In this document: positions 50,213 to 57,759 of the stretch, one piece after another | Layout of the letters: the number at the start of each line of letters is the position of its first letter | Position numbering within the stretch: position 1 is the stretch's first letter | Source of the DNA: Clostridium caldaquaticum | GTDB lineage: Bacteria > Bacillota > Clostridia > Clostridiales > Clostridiaceae | Assembly (NCBI RefSeq): GCF_023806125.1 | Contig: NZ_JAMSKT010000009.1 | Coordinates: forward strand, 1 to 64,000 | DNA length: 64,000 bases | Direction of reading: 5' to 3' | Made by a program: the position numbers and the translations under genes | Notes under the pieces: model-generated | The model's input: only the letters and a program-made list of their open reading frames with translations | What the model was told of the DNA's origin: nothing | Databases searched by the model: none

Positions 50213-51106
50213 TTAAGCTGCATGTCTCCATGCAGAATTCCCTTCAAGGTTTGCTAAGAAATGATACCTGCAGGTTTCAAACTCTTCGCCTATAAGTCCA
50301 AGTCTTAACATCCAGCATCTGAAAGTATATTTTTCATTATCGGTTTTAGTTCTTTTTGCACTGGCACTTCTTTGAGTTATTGCCTGATGACTCACTGCAA
50401 GACAAAATTGAATATATGCTTTTATTTTGCCTGCATGAGTTGTTCCATTGAAAAGCCGAAACTCTACCGTTCCTTTATCAAATATACTGTGAAGGTTAAG
50501 ACCATAATATCTTGTTGGATGGTAGTGTTTTCTTCTTGATTCTCTGCTGTAGCCTTCATACCAAACTTCAGCAAGCTCTTCAAGAGTTTCAGGTTTCTTT
50601 TTATTTATGGTGTTAAGAAGATTTTCGTTTACCTTTTTACAATATCTGATCCTTGAAGTTTCAATATCAAGAGCTTTATAAATTAAATCTTCCTTGCTGG
50701 CTATTAAATTTATAAGATTTTTTAGACTTACAGGTGTATGATTTGCTCCATCAACATGTATATGTATTCCACAGCTTTTATTGGCAAAAGCCCCTGTCTT
50801 TCTAAGTTTTCTCACTAATTCCTGCAGAGTCTGAATATCTTCATAAACAAGAACCGGACTTACAATCTCAACTTTATAAATATCTGATGCTGAAACAATT
50901 TCTCCTTCAACTTTCTTTTGAGGTTCTATACTGCCGTCTTGAACTACTTTCCATACTCTTTCATTAAAGTCTTTGATGTGATACTCATCATAACTCCCGC
51001 CTGCATGCTGTGCTTTGCTTTTTAAAAAAGCCGCCACTGCTTTTGAAGCAGCAGCTCTTGTAATACCTGTAAGTTCAATTTCTATTCCAAATCTTTGGCT
51101 TTTCAA
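50213..51106 (-). CDS. Amidoligase family protein
   Basis: A 297-residue Amidoligase_2-type enzyme, a glutamine-synthetase-like fold. Landmarks: FGIEIELTGI at the N terminus (metal-binding Glu residues), CGIHIHVDG (central), and YYGLNLHSIFDKGTVEFRLFNGTTHAGKI (metal/ATP site with E and R). Such enzymes form amide bonds using ATP and are found in phages and conjugative elements next to GGCT genes. The substrate is unknown; peptide tagging and cell wall modification are proposals from earlier comparative genomics. The C-terminal 50 residues are shared with the prophage B protein at 11111-11830. Confidence 0.88.
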   Translation of the reverse strand: MKSQRFGIEIELTGITRAAASKAVAAFLKSKAQHAGGSYDEYHIKDFNERVWKVVQDGSIEPQKKVEGEIVSASDIYKVEIVSPVLVYEDIQTLQELVRKLRKTGAFANKSCGIHIHVDGANHTPVSLKNLINLIASKEDLIYKALDIETSRIRYCKKVNENLLNTINKKKPETLEELAEVWYEGYSRESRRKHYHPTRYYGLNLHSIFDKGTVEFRLFNGTTHAGKIKAYIQFCLAVSHQAITQRSASAKRTKTDNEKYTFRCWMLRLGLIGEEFETCRYHFLANLEGNSAWRHAA

Positions 51107-51108
51107 GT

Positions 51109-51285
51109 TTAGCCCTCCAATCTTACAATGTATCCAAAGCTGTTTGAGTAAACCTTATAACCTTGATAACCGCTTTTTTGTGCTGTTTCTAAAAGCTTTA
51201 AAGCCTTTTCCCTATTTTCTTCTCTGGTTCCATGGTAAAATTTTAATTCTCCATCCTTGGTTAGCCTTCTTAATTCTTCTTTCAT
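51109..51285 (-). CDS. Small unknown phage protein
   Basis: A 58-residue protein (MKEELRRLTKDGELKFYHGTREENREKALKLLETAQKS-type sequence, alpha then beta) encoded 2 nt upstream of the amidoligase gene and clearly in its operon. ATG 51285 has GAAAGGGGTAGAAAAA upstream. No family is recognised. A role linked with the amidoligase is possible. Confidence 0.6.
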   Translation of the reverse strand: MKEELRRLTKDGELKFYHGTREENREKALKLLETAQKSGYQGYKVYSNSFGYIVRLEG

Positions 51286-51399
51286 TTTTTCTACCCCTTT
51301 CAAAGTGTGTTTATTACCTTTTAGTAGTGTACATATTACCTCTGAAAGCAGTATATAGCCAGTTATATCTATCAAATAAAACACATAATTTTTACGACT

Positions 51400-53898
51400 C
51401 TATTCGTCATCTGATGGTAAACTTGCAGCTACTGCAAAAGCTACATTTACAGTTACTGCATTACCTGCCTGCTTATATAGCTGAGCATCTGAATTTACAA
51501 CCCTTGCTTTTTCAAATAATTCATCTGGAAAGCCTTGAAGTCTGAAGCATTCCTTTGGTGTAAGCCTTCTAATACGATAATTTCTGTCCAATGTAGCCAT
51601 TTGACATCCTGTATCTAAAGTATTTGATATACCTTTTCCAACTCTGCCTCTTCTTGTTTTTGAATTAGGGACTGAAATATTTATGCTGTCTCCAATCTCA
51701 GCTTCAGCATAGCCTTTTTTTGTAGCTTCTTTAACTACAACTCCATGTCTGTCCTGCCCTGTTAAAGTAAACATTGGCTCATCTGCATTTTTAAATCTCC
51801 TTCCATTCTGACGTTTATTTCCTCTTTCAGGAGTTATAACTGCCCTTGCTTCAAGAACAGCATTTTGTGTTTGATTTCTGTTTAGTCCTCTCCAATCACT
51901 GGCACTGATTGTATGTGCTGTTTTTATTTCATCAAGAATACCATCATTTCTATTAAACCCAATTGGAACACTCTCTAAAACTCCGCTATTCATTGCAGTT
52001 CTATTTACAACTCCTGCTGTATAACGGGAAGTAATACATCTTGAGGTATCTGTGAGCTTTGGCTTTGTATAAGACTGGTCTATAAAAATTTTACTTCCTT
52101 CACCCTTATTAGTTGTAACTGTTGGAGCAATTCCTTCTGATGAATAAACATTTCCATTCATACCTTTGCCGCTTGGATTTATATTTCCTACACAGTAAAG
52201 ACCAGTCTTTGCTCCTCCACCTCCGCCACAACCTGTAAGTGTGCAAGCTACTCCTTCTGCATCATAAACCCGCTCACCTTGACAGCCACCTATAATCTGC
52301 TTAAGAGCTGCTGTGTTTTCTCCTGTGATAGGTAATACTTTTCGTCTACCTCTGGTTCTAAGATTTGCAATAATGAACACGCGCTCTCGGTTTTGGGGAA
52401 CTCCGAAGTCTTTAGAGTTAAGCACCTGCCAGATTGCATCATACCCTGCTTCATCCAGCTCAGAGAGAACGGCTGCAAAGTCCCATCCGTTATTAATTGA
52501 CAGCAGGTTTTTAACGTTCTCAATAAGAAGGTATGAGGGTTTATCTTTTTCTTCTTTGCCTTTGATAAGGTCAATAATTCTAAAATATAAGCCGCTTCTT
52601 TCTCCACTGAGTCCTCTTTGTTTTCCTGCAACTGAGATATCTTGACAATTGTGGACTCCAAGATTGTTTGCTGTGTATGAATTATCATATTCCACCTCCA
52701 TGTTATAAACATAGTTATTAAATTCTATTAATTTACCACCATTAAATTTAACCCAAATATATCCGTCCATAAAAAAAGAACCATCTCTTTTTGATGATTC
52801 CATCTTAAAACTTATGGTATACGTTGTACGTTGCTTTACAATCCTGTCCTCAATCAAATGTGTCTTTGGTCTATTAGATTTGTATAATGCACAAGGTCTA
52901 TGGTATGCTTTATGAATACAAGCTTGAATCCCATAAGCAAGCTCTCTGGATACAGTTATAGCTTTGTAATATTTCCCTACCATACAACCATCTGTTTCTA
53001 AATATCCTTCTAAAAATGAACTTAATAATTTTTGTGGTAAATTTAAAATAGATTCTGTTAAATGTTTATTGTAGGCACCTTTTCCAAATTGCATCAAAAA
53101 TACAGTCAGTTCCTTATTAACAATATGAACTTTATAAATCCCTCTTTCTTTGCTTATAGAATAATGGAACATTGAACCCACATGATTTCTAAATCTTTCT
53201 AACTTTTCTTCATTACATGCAATTACAACTCTATAATTATCAGTTGCATTTTTTCTTTTAGTAATTCTGTACCAACCATCTGCAAAATAACAGCCTACAA
53301 ACCACCAAAAATCTTGATTATTTAATTGCAAATTATTTAATACATACTCTCTACCATGTCTCTCATAATGAATCCCTTTCCAATTTGGCAGCTCAGACTT
53401 TTGATTAATTGGGATACCAATTTTATCACCTTTTTTTAGGTCTTTCGCCCTAACCCATTTAAATGTAGTGCCATCTTTCACAAAAAATGGATGTTCCTCT
53501 GTTGCAATTAATCTATCTACTCCATAGAAATCTAATTCTAAGGCTTTTTTGGCAAAACACTTCATTGGTTTAATAACTGATTTAAACCTATTTTTATGCG
53601 TTAATACTTTCATTCCTATTTCAATTTTCTCAATTGGAACATAGCCCTTATCTGTCATTATTAGAGTTCCTGCTTCAAAACATGGAAAACCAAATGTCCA
53701 GATGTCTGCATAAGGTATGTCTTCTGATTTGAGTTTTGTAATGTCATCTGCATACCACTCTCCTTCCGTATCAAACATAGCTCTATAGCTTTTTACTGCA
53801 AATTTATCTTTTTCACAAAATCCTATACATTTATGTCCTGCAAGTTCTAACCCCAATCGAAAGCCGCCTATTCCTGCAAAGAAATCAAGGAAGGTCAT
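51400..53898 (-). CDS. Phage DNA cytosine-5 methyltransferase interrupted by an intein
   Basis: An 832-residue precursor. The host protein is a C5 methyltransferase: DFFAGIGGFRLGLE (motif I), then GFP at the start of motif IV, ENVKNLL (VI), QNRERVF (VIII), and LTPKECFRLQGFPDE with QAGNAVTV (IX-X). Motif IV is split: after GFP an intein of 345 residues begins with Cys, and after its last Asn the extein resumes with C-Q-D, so the catalytic cysteine is the +1 extein residue. Only spliced protein can methylate. ATG 53898 is used. The mature enzyme would be about 487 residues, with a long target-recognition region. Confidence 0.92.
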   Translation of the reverse strand: MTFLDFFAGIGGFRLGLELAGHKCIGFCEKDKFAVKSYRAMFDTEGEWYADDITKLKSEDIPYADIWTFGFPCFEAGTLIMTDKGYVPIEKIEIGMKVLTHKNRFKSVIKPMKCFAKKALELDFYGVDRLIATEEHPFFVKDGTTFKWVRAKDLKKGDKIGIPINQKSELPNWKGIHYERHGREYVLNNLQLNNQDFWWFVGCYFADGWYRITKRKNATDNYRVVIACNEEKLERFRNHVGSMFHYSISKERGIYKVHIVNKELTVFLMQFGKGAYNKHLTESILNLPQKLLSSFLEGYLETDGCMVGKYYKAITVSRELAYGIQACIHKAYHRPCALYKSNRPKTHLIEDRIVKQRTTYTISFKMESSKRDGSFFMDGYIWVKFNGGKLIEFNNYVYNMEVEYDNSYTANNLGVHNCQDISVAGKQRGLSGERSGLYFRIIDLIKGKEEKDKPSYLLIENVKNLLSINNGWDFAAVLSELDEAGYDAIWQVLNSKDFGVPQNRERVFIIANLRTRGRRKVLPITGENTAALKQIIGGCQGERVYDAEGVACTLTGCGGGGGAKTGLYCVGNINPSGKGMNGNVYSSEGIAPTVTTNKGEGSKIFIDQSYTKPKLTDTSRCITSRYTAGVVNRTAMNSGVLESVPIGFNRNDGILDEIKTAHTISASDWRGLNRNQTQNAVLEARAVITPERGNKRQNGRRFKNADEPMFTLTGQDRHGVVVKEATKKGYAEAEIGDSINISVPNSKTRRGRVGKGISNTLDTGCQMATLDRNYRIRRLTPKECFRLQGFPDELFEKARVVNSDAQLYKQAGNAVTVNVAFAVAASLPSDDE
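52648..53682 (-). mobile_element. Intein with LAGLIDADG-type homing endonuclease
   Basis: A 345-residue in-frame insertion. Block A CFEAGTLIMTDKG with nucleophile Cys1; block B IATEEHPFFV (TxxH); two degenerate LAGLIDADG helices, WWFVGCYFADGWY and SSFLEGYLETDGCM; block F VYNMEVEYDNSYTANN; block G GVHN with terminal Asn, followed by +1 Cys. All residues needed for splicing are visible. The two dodecapeptide Asp residues are present, so endonuclease activity is possible. Confidence 0.93.
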
Positions 53899-53899
53899 A

Positions 53900-55138
53900 T
53901 TAATCACAACCTTCCTTTTTTATATCAGCATATTTAATTTTATTACCATCTCTTAAAAGAAACACATCTTCATCAGTTCCAACCTGCTCTATATATCTCT
54001 TTACAATAACATCAGCATACTTTTCATCAAGCTCTATGGTATAGCAGATTCTATTAGTCTGCTCACAAGCAATCAAAGTAGAACCACTACCGCCAAAAGG
54101 ATCAAGAACAATACAATTGCTCATGCTACTGTTTTCAATTGGATAAGCACAAAGCGCTACTGGCTTCATTGTTGGATGGAGAGCATTTTTAGATGGTCTG
54201 TCAAAGTTCCATATAGTACTTTGTTTTCTATCAGAGTACCAATTATGCCTGCCTTCCTTCTTCCAACCAAAGAGCACAGGTTCATGTTTCCATTGATAAG
54301 GACTTCTGCCCAGTACCAAGCTTTGCTTTGCCCAGATACAAACTCCGGATAGATAAAATCCAGCAGCTTTAAAAGCCTTTCTAAAGTTTAATCCTTCTGT
54401 ATCTGCATGGAATACATATATTGAAGCATCTTTCTCCATTGCATCATACATATTAGTGAAAGCATTATAAAGGAACTTATAAAACTCCTCATCTTTAAGG
54501 TTATCATTTTGAATCTTTCCGGCTTTTGCTTCATATGCAACATTGTAGGGAGGATCTGTAACAACTAAATTAGCTTTTTTACCATCCATTAAAGCCTCAT
54601 ATGTTTCAGCTTTAGTACTGTCCCCGCAAATCAGTCTGTGCCTTCCTAGCAGCCACAAATCTCCCTGCTTTGAAATTACAGGTTCTTTTAAAGCATCTTC
54701 AACATCAAAATCATCTTCTTTTATTTCCTTGTCATGAACATTGCTAAACAGTTCTTCTATCTCCGGCGGTTCAAAACCTGTTAAGGAAACATCATAATCT
54801 ATACTCTGCAAATCCTTAATAAGTTCAGCAAGAAGTGCTTCATTCCATTCTCCGCTTATTTTATTAAGTGCCACATTCAAAGCCTTTTCCTTTGTTTTAT
54901 CTATATCAATAACAACACAATCAACTTCTGTATAGCCTAAGCTTTTTAAAACCTTCCATCTTTGATGACCACCAATAATTGTAAGGTCTGAATTTACAAT
55001 AATAGGGTCTACATATCCAAATTCAGTTAAACTATTTTTTATTTTTTCATATTCCTTATCACCCGGCTTTAAATCTTTTCTCGGATTATATTTAGCTGGT
55101 ATAAGGCTGTCTATTTTTAACTTCTTAAACTGCATCTT
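53900..55138 (-). CDS. ParB-domain DNA methyltransferase, prophage A
   Basis: A 412-residue fusion of ParB-like N terminus (LIPAKYNPRKD, GGHQRW) and a beta-class N4/N6 methyltransferase (TDPPYNVAY, then DPFGGSGST). It is close to 12314-13558 along the full length. ATG 55138 follows GGGGAGGTTTAAGAAG. It overlaps neither neighbour but is separated by 1 nt from both, indicating one operon with the HTH gene upstream and the C5 methyltransferase downstream. Confidence 0.92.
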   Translation of the reverse strand, partial: KMQFKKLKIDSLIPAKYNPRKDLKPGDKEYEKIKNSLTEFGYVDPIIVNSDLTIIGGHQRWKVLKSLGYTEVDCVVIDIDKTKEKALNVALNKISGEWNEALLAELIKDLQSIDYDVSLTGFEPPEIEELFSNVHDKEIKEDDFDVEDALKEPVISKQGDLWLLGRHRLICGDSTKAETYEALMDGKKANLVVTDPPYNVAYEAKAGKIQNDNLKDEEFYKFLYNAFTNMYDAMEKDASIYVFHADTEGLNFRKAFKAAGFYLSGVCIWAKQSLVLGRSPYQWKHEPVLFGWKKEGRHNWYSDRKQSTIWNFDRPSKNALHPTMKPVALCAYPIENSSMSNCIVLDPFGGSGSTLIACEQTNRICYTIELDEKYADVIVKRYIEQVGTDEDVFLLRDGNKIKYADIKKEGCD

Positions 55139-55139
55139 C

Positions 55140-55565
55140 TTAAACCTCCCCAAACCTTGATTTTATATAGCAGTTGTGACTGCAGTATTTTCTGTTTTTA
55201 TTTCCATAAGAGCTGAACTCTTTCTGGCAATAGACACAGGTATATTTATAAACAGCTGTATCCTTTTTGTTTCTTTTATCCTGATTGTTTTTCCACCAGA
55301 TTCTCCTGCATTCTTCACAGCAGAATTTCCTTGTTCTCCCTTTTCCCTTTTGTTTTAATTTCTTACCACAGTGAAGGCATACAAGATTCTGCTTTTTCAT
55401 CTCTTCAATGTTCAAACTTACTACAGAAACATCACCGCAAAGACCATTCCTTTTACAGTAGCTTTTTACTGAATCTCTTGATAAACCAAGAACTGCAGCT
55501 ATTGCTTTATATCCTAAACCTTTAAGCCTTAGTTCATGAATCTGCTGTTTTTCCACCTCAGTCAA
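55140..55565 (-). CDS. HTH protein with two zinc ribbons
   Basis: A 141-residue protein. Residues 1-40 form a Hin/sigma-type helix-turn-helix (LRLKGLGYKAIAAVLGLSRDSVKSYCKRNG). Two Cys clusters follow: CLHCGK...CCEEC and CVYCQK...CSHNC, each CxxC-(x)n-CxxxC, so two zinc ribbons. This arrangement is frequent in clostridial phages and integrative elements; the role is probably regulation or DNA binding near cos. Prophage B has no equivalent. Confidence 0.75.
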   Translation of the reverse strand: MTEVEKQQIHELRLKGLGYKAIAAVLGLSRDSVKSYCKRNGLCGDVSVVSLNIEEMKKQNLVCLHCGKKLKQKGKGRTRKFCCEECRRIWWKNNQDKRNKKDTAVYKYTCVYCQKEFSSYGNKNRKYCSHNCYIKSRFGEV

Positions 55566-55686
55566 TTTCTTTATGCCTCCTTTCCTTTTTGCGATAAGAT
55601 TAATGCAAAATCTTTAGAAAATGCCATAAAAACATTTAAAAATCACTCATTGAACTTGATTTTTGAATAGTTTTTATATAAACATC

Positions 55687-55729
55687 AAAAGCCTATAAAT
55701 CCTTGTATTTTCAAGGTTCACAGGCTTTT
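55687..55729 (-). terminator. Long hairpin upstream of the HTH gene
   Basis: AAAAGCCT (55687-55694) pairs with AGGCTTTT (55722-55729), and inside lies CCTTGTATTTTCAAGG. The minus strand continues into GATGTTT, so termination of early transcripts is possible. A partly similar CCTTGAAAATA block precedes the cos-like element in prophage B. Confidence 0.5.
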
Positions 55730-55845
55730 ACTTCTGATTTTTTACAGATACTTATCTGCAAAATATAAAACAACTTGATTGCTGATTTTCCAATGGTTAC
55801 AACTGATTTTTTATGAAATATATGCTACCCCCCTTATTAAATTCT

Positions 55846-55876
55846 GCGAAATTTCGTGCGAAGGGAGCCGCCCGAC
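55846..55876. other. cos-like conserved element, prophage A
   Basis: GCGAAATTTCGTGCG followed by AAGGGAGCCGCCCGAC, 24 of 31 positions shared with 13705-13735 in prophage B and at the same distance from HNH and methylase genes. C6 lies 15 bp before it and G6 just after. Conservation of a non-coding GC-rich block between diverged siblings suggests a protein-recognition site, most likely cos. Confidence 0.5.
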
Positions 55877-55929
55877 GTAGGGGGGTTCAAGTGGTGAGGA
55901 AATATACCCCCCTACCCTTGCTCAAAGAA

Positions 55930-55976
55930 TTATCAACAGATTGTCCACAAGTTATTAACACATCACTGTTGATAAC
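55930..55976. promoter_or_regulatory. Cluster of DnaA-box-like 9-mers
   Basis: TTATCAACA (55930-55938), TTGTCCACA (55941-55949), TTATTAACA (55952-55960) and, inverted, TGTTGATAA (55968-55976). Each differs from TTATNCACA by one base. They are spaced by 11 bp in the first three. They could bind DnaA or a phage protein. Confidence 0.45.
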
Positions 55977-55977
55977 T

Positions 55978-56358
55978 TTAATAGGAATAAACTCTTCTCT
56001 TCCTTCCCCATCTGCCGTCTTCCTTAGCGGTCTTCCTATCATGACAGCTTTTGCATAAACTCTGCCAATTCCTCTCATCCCAGAACAGCCTTTCATCACC
56101 TTGATGCGGTTTAATATGATCCACTACTTCAGCAGCAGTAACAATACCTTTTCTTTTACACTCTTCACACAGTGGATGCTCAATCAGGAACTGCTTACGA
56201 AGTCTTCTCCACCTGCCGCTGTTATAAAGGTAACCATAAGGTCTGCAGGTTTTATTATAGTTTTTATCTATTTCCTTTTGATGTTTCTCACAGTATCTGC
56301 CACAGGTAAGTTCAGGACAGCCAGGATAACTGCAGGGTCGTTTAGGTTTTACTGGCAT
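55978..56358 (-). CDS. HNH endonuclease, prophage A
   Basis: A 126-residue HNH protein with CSYPGCPELTCGRYCEKH at the start and the core HPLCEECKRKG, VVDHIKPHQGDERLFW and N-W-Q-S-L-C-x-x-C-H-D-R-K. It is closely similar to 13800-14192. ATG 56358 (GGGAGGACTGATAT upstream) is preferred over a TTG 18 nt upstream that overlaps the ribosome binding site. It likely assists cleavage at the adjacent cos-like element. Confidence 0.93.
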   Translation of the reverse strand: MPVKPKRPCSYPGCPELTCGRYCEKHQKEIDKNYNKTCRPYGYLYNSGRWRRLRKQFLIEHPLCEECKRKGIVTAAEVVDHIKPHQGDERLFWDERNWQSLCKSCHDRKTAKEDGRWGRKRRVYSY

Positions 56359-56539
56359 ATATATCAGTCCTCCCAAGTTATGTTTTTACATATGAAAACC
56401 ACCACAGTTTTTTCTGTGATGGCTTCATCTGTTTTTTCACTTCGTCTATTATAATACTACTGCGGATACAAGGGTGTCTTTCAATGTCTTTTAGTGTCCT
56501 CTTTAATATATATCTAAATTCTTTTTTCCTAATTATAAT

Positions 56540-56785
56540 TTAATCAGATTTTAATACTCTCTTTCTATCACATTTACTCTCATCTTTTGTTTTTATTCTA
56601 AAAATTTCCGTTTTCAAAATAGTTTTTTTAATTTTTTTACAATCAGAACAGATATAATTATAATTTGGTACATAGTTACATGACATTACTTCTGTACCAC
56701 AAAATATACATCTAGGGTAGTATCTATCTTGTTTACCTTTTTGTTCAATCCTAATCCCGTCTAACAAAGCTTCTTTATAACTCAT
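56540..56785 (-). CDS. Small zinc-ribbon protein
   Basis: An 81-residue protein with one zinc ribbon, CIFCGTE ... CSDCKK, and basic ends. ATG 56785 follows TTGGAGGATTAGAAAG; a further upstream ATG has no site. Its last codons are part of a 33-bp repeat whose other copy lies just upstream of the gene, at 56823-56855, so the gene probably arose by or was framed by a tandem duplication. Function unknown. Confidence 0.65.
   Translation of the reverse strand: MSYKEALLDGIRIEQKGKQDRYYPRCIFCGTEVMSCNYVPNYNYICSDCKKIKKTILKTEIFRIKTKDESKCDRKRVLKSD
56554..56586. repeat. 33-bp direct repeat, copy 1
   Basis: Begins ATACTCTCTTTCTATCACAT and ends TACTCTCATCTT. It lies inside the 3' end of the zinc-ribbon gene and is identical to 56823-56855; weaker similarity continues for about 25 bp on one side. 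Confidence 0.85.
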
Positions 56786-56822
56786 CTTTCTAATCCTCCA
56801 ATTATAATATAAACACATTTTG

Positions 56823-56855
56823 ATACTCTCTTTCTATCACATTTACTCTCATCTT
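56823..56855. repeat. 33-bp direct repeat, copy 2
   Basis: The identical second copy, between the stop codon of the 56854-57258 gene and the start of the zinc-ribbon gene. The unit length is 269 bp. Confidence 0.85.
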
Positions 56856-57258
56856 ATGAAATATTTATTTCTTTTAAAGCTTTATCATGAATACGAAATA
56901 TATGCTGTAAACTGTATCCCATATCAACAGCAATCTGTTCCCATGTTTTAAAACAGAGATATCTAAGTTCCAATAGAGTCTGATATTCTGTATTATCTAT
57001 TTTTCTAATAACTGAAACAAACTCCCTTTTTAAATCCACAAGAATATCAATATCTCTATTTATTTCATTTTCTAAATCAACTATCTTAGCTATTATATCC
57101 TCCATAGAATGCACATTACGAGTTCCACTAGGTGGTGTATCACTTAATGTGGATGTAGCTTTTGTAGCTAATGCCCTTAAGGAAACAATCTGCTCTAACT
57201 TACTATTAATTCTTTGGTCTATATGATAAGCCTGTGATAAATATTCTTTGGCTGTCAT
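56854..57258 (-). CDS. DUF1492/ArpU-type late regulator, prophage A
   Basis: A 134-residue protein: coiled-coil N-terminal part (DIIAKIVDLENEINRDIDILVDLKREFVSVI) and a C-terminal sigma region 4-like HTH (LLELRYLCFKTWEQIAVDMGYSLQHIFRIHDKALKEI). This is the usual form of ArpU/DUF1492 regulators that turn on late genes. It overlaps the next gene upstream by none but starts 1 nt after it. It is functionally equivalent to 15142-15621 but not similar in sequence. Confidence 0.8.
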   Translation of the reverse strand: MTAKEYLSQAYHIDQRINSKLEQIVSLRALATKATSTLSDTPPSGTRNVHSMEDIIAKIVDLENEINRDIDILVDLKREFVSVIRKIDNTEYQTLLELRYLCFKTWEQIAVDMGYSLQHIFRIHDKALKEINIS

Positions 57259-57259
57259 G

Positions 57260-57562
57260 CTAAATCTCCTCCTTTAGCCAAGGCATTTTATTGTCATAAT
57301 AGGACTCTGCAATATGCACTTGTGTACCTTTATCTAAGGATTTAATCCTTTTAAAAGTTAGCTTCTTTTCCTGCTGAAGCTGTTGATTAGTTTTATAAAA
57401 ACCACAACTTAGGTCATCACATTTTCTAACATTTAGCACACTGCACTTACCTTTTCTTAAGGCAAAACAACTATTTATTGTTTTTTTCTTTTTTAATTCC
57501 TTTATTCCATTCCCAACAGCCTTTGCAGCTGTAGGATCTGAGTATGCTTGTCTATCGCTCAT
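57260..57562 (-). CDS. Small Cys-containing phage protein
   Basis: A 100-residue basic protein with a cysteine cluster CFALRKGKCSVLNVRKCDDLSCGFYKT in the middle, which resembles a small zinc-binding loop. It starts with a SDPTAAKAVGNGIKEL helix. Similar small proteins are common upstream of DUF1492 regulators in clostridial phages, without a known function. GGGGGAATTGTAA precedes the ATG. Confidence 0.6.
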   Translation of the reverse strand: MSDRQAYSDPTAAKAVGNGIKELKKKKTINSCFALRKGKCSVLNVRKCDDLSCGFYKTNQQLQQEKKLTFKRIKSLDKGTQVHIAESYYDNKMPWLKEEI

Positions 57563-57597
57563 TTACAATTCCCCCTTGCTTAGGGAGTACATGATAC

Positions 57598-57759
57598 CTA
57601 GTTATATATATATATTTCTTTTTTATATAGTAATATTTTTATATATACTATATCTTATTATATAAAGGGTATATACATCTTGGACATCTTGTACCCCATT
57701 GATTTTACTACGTTACAATCTTGTACTTATGTTGAACTCATATAGAACCCATCTTGTAC
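57598..57759. promoter_or_regulatory. Iteron-like repeats next to an AT-rich tract
   Basis: ATCTTGTAC occurs at 57686-57694, 57718-57726 and 57751-57759 (spacing 32 and 33 bp), plus a variant ATCTTGGAC at 57677-57685. On the low-coordinate side is an 80-bp tract of almost only A and T (57598-57665). The region lies directly after the primase-helicase gene. This layout fits an iteron/DUE replication origin. Confidence 0.5.

Larger units (their letters stand above)
55566..55977. other. Non-coding region with cos-like element and hairpin
   Basis: This 412-bp stretch between the HNH gene and the HTH gene has no supportable ORF. It contains a large hairpin (55687-55729), the cos-like element (55846-55876) with flanking C6 and G6 runs, and four DnaA-box-like 9-mers (55930-55976). 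It looks like the packaging/cohesive-end region of the phage. Confidence 0.6.

Noticed and set aside
51015-51545. 176-codon plus-strand ORF with Leu/Phe-rich segments
   Set aside because: It is antisense to the amidoligase, small gene and methyltransferase; hydrophobic appearance is typical for the reverse frame of Lys/Glu-rich genes.
52290-52712. 140-codon minus-strand ORF across the 3' intein junction
   Set aside because: It is in another frame of the methyltransferase-intein gene, whose motifs are continuous there; no ribosome binding site or recognisable product.
55813-56099. Short ORFs on both strands over the prophage A cos-like region
   Set aside because: Overlap the HNH gene in the wrong frame and the conserved non-coding element; no initiation signals.
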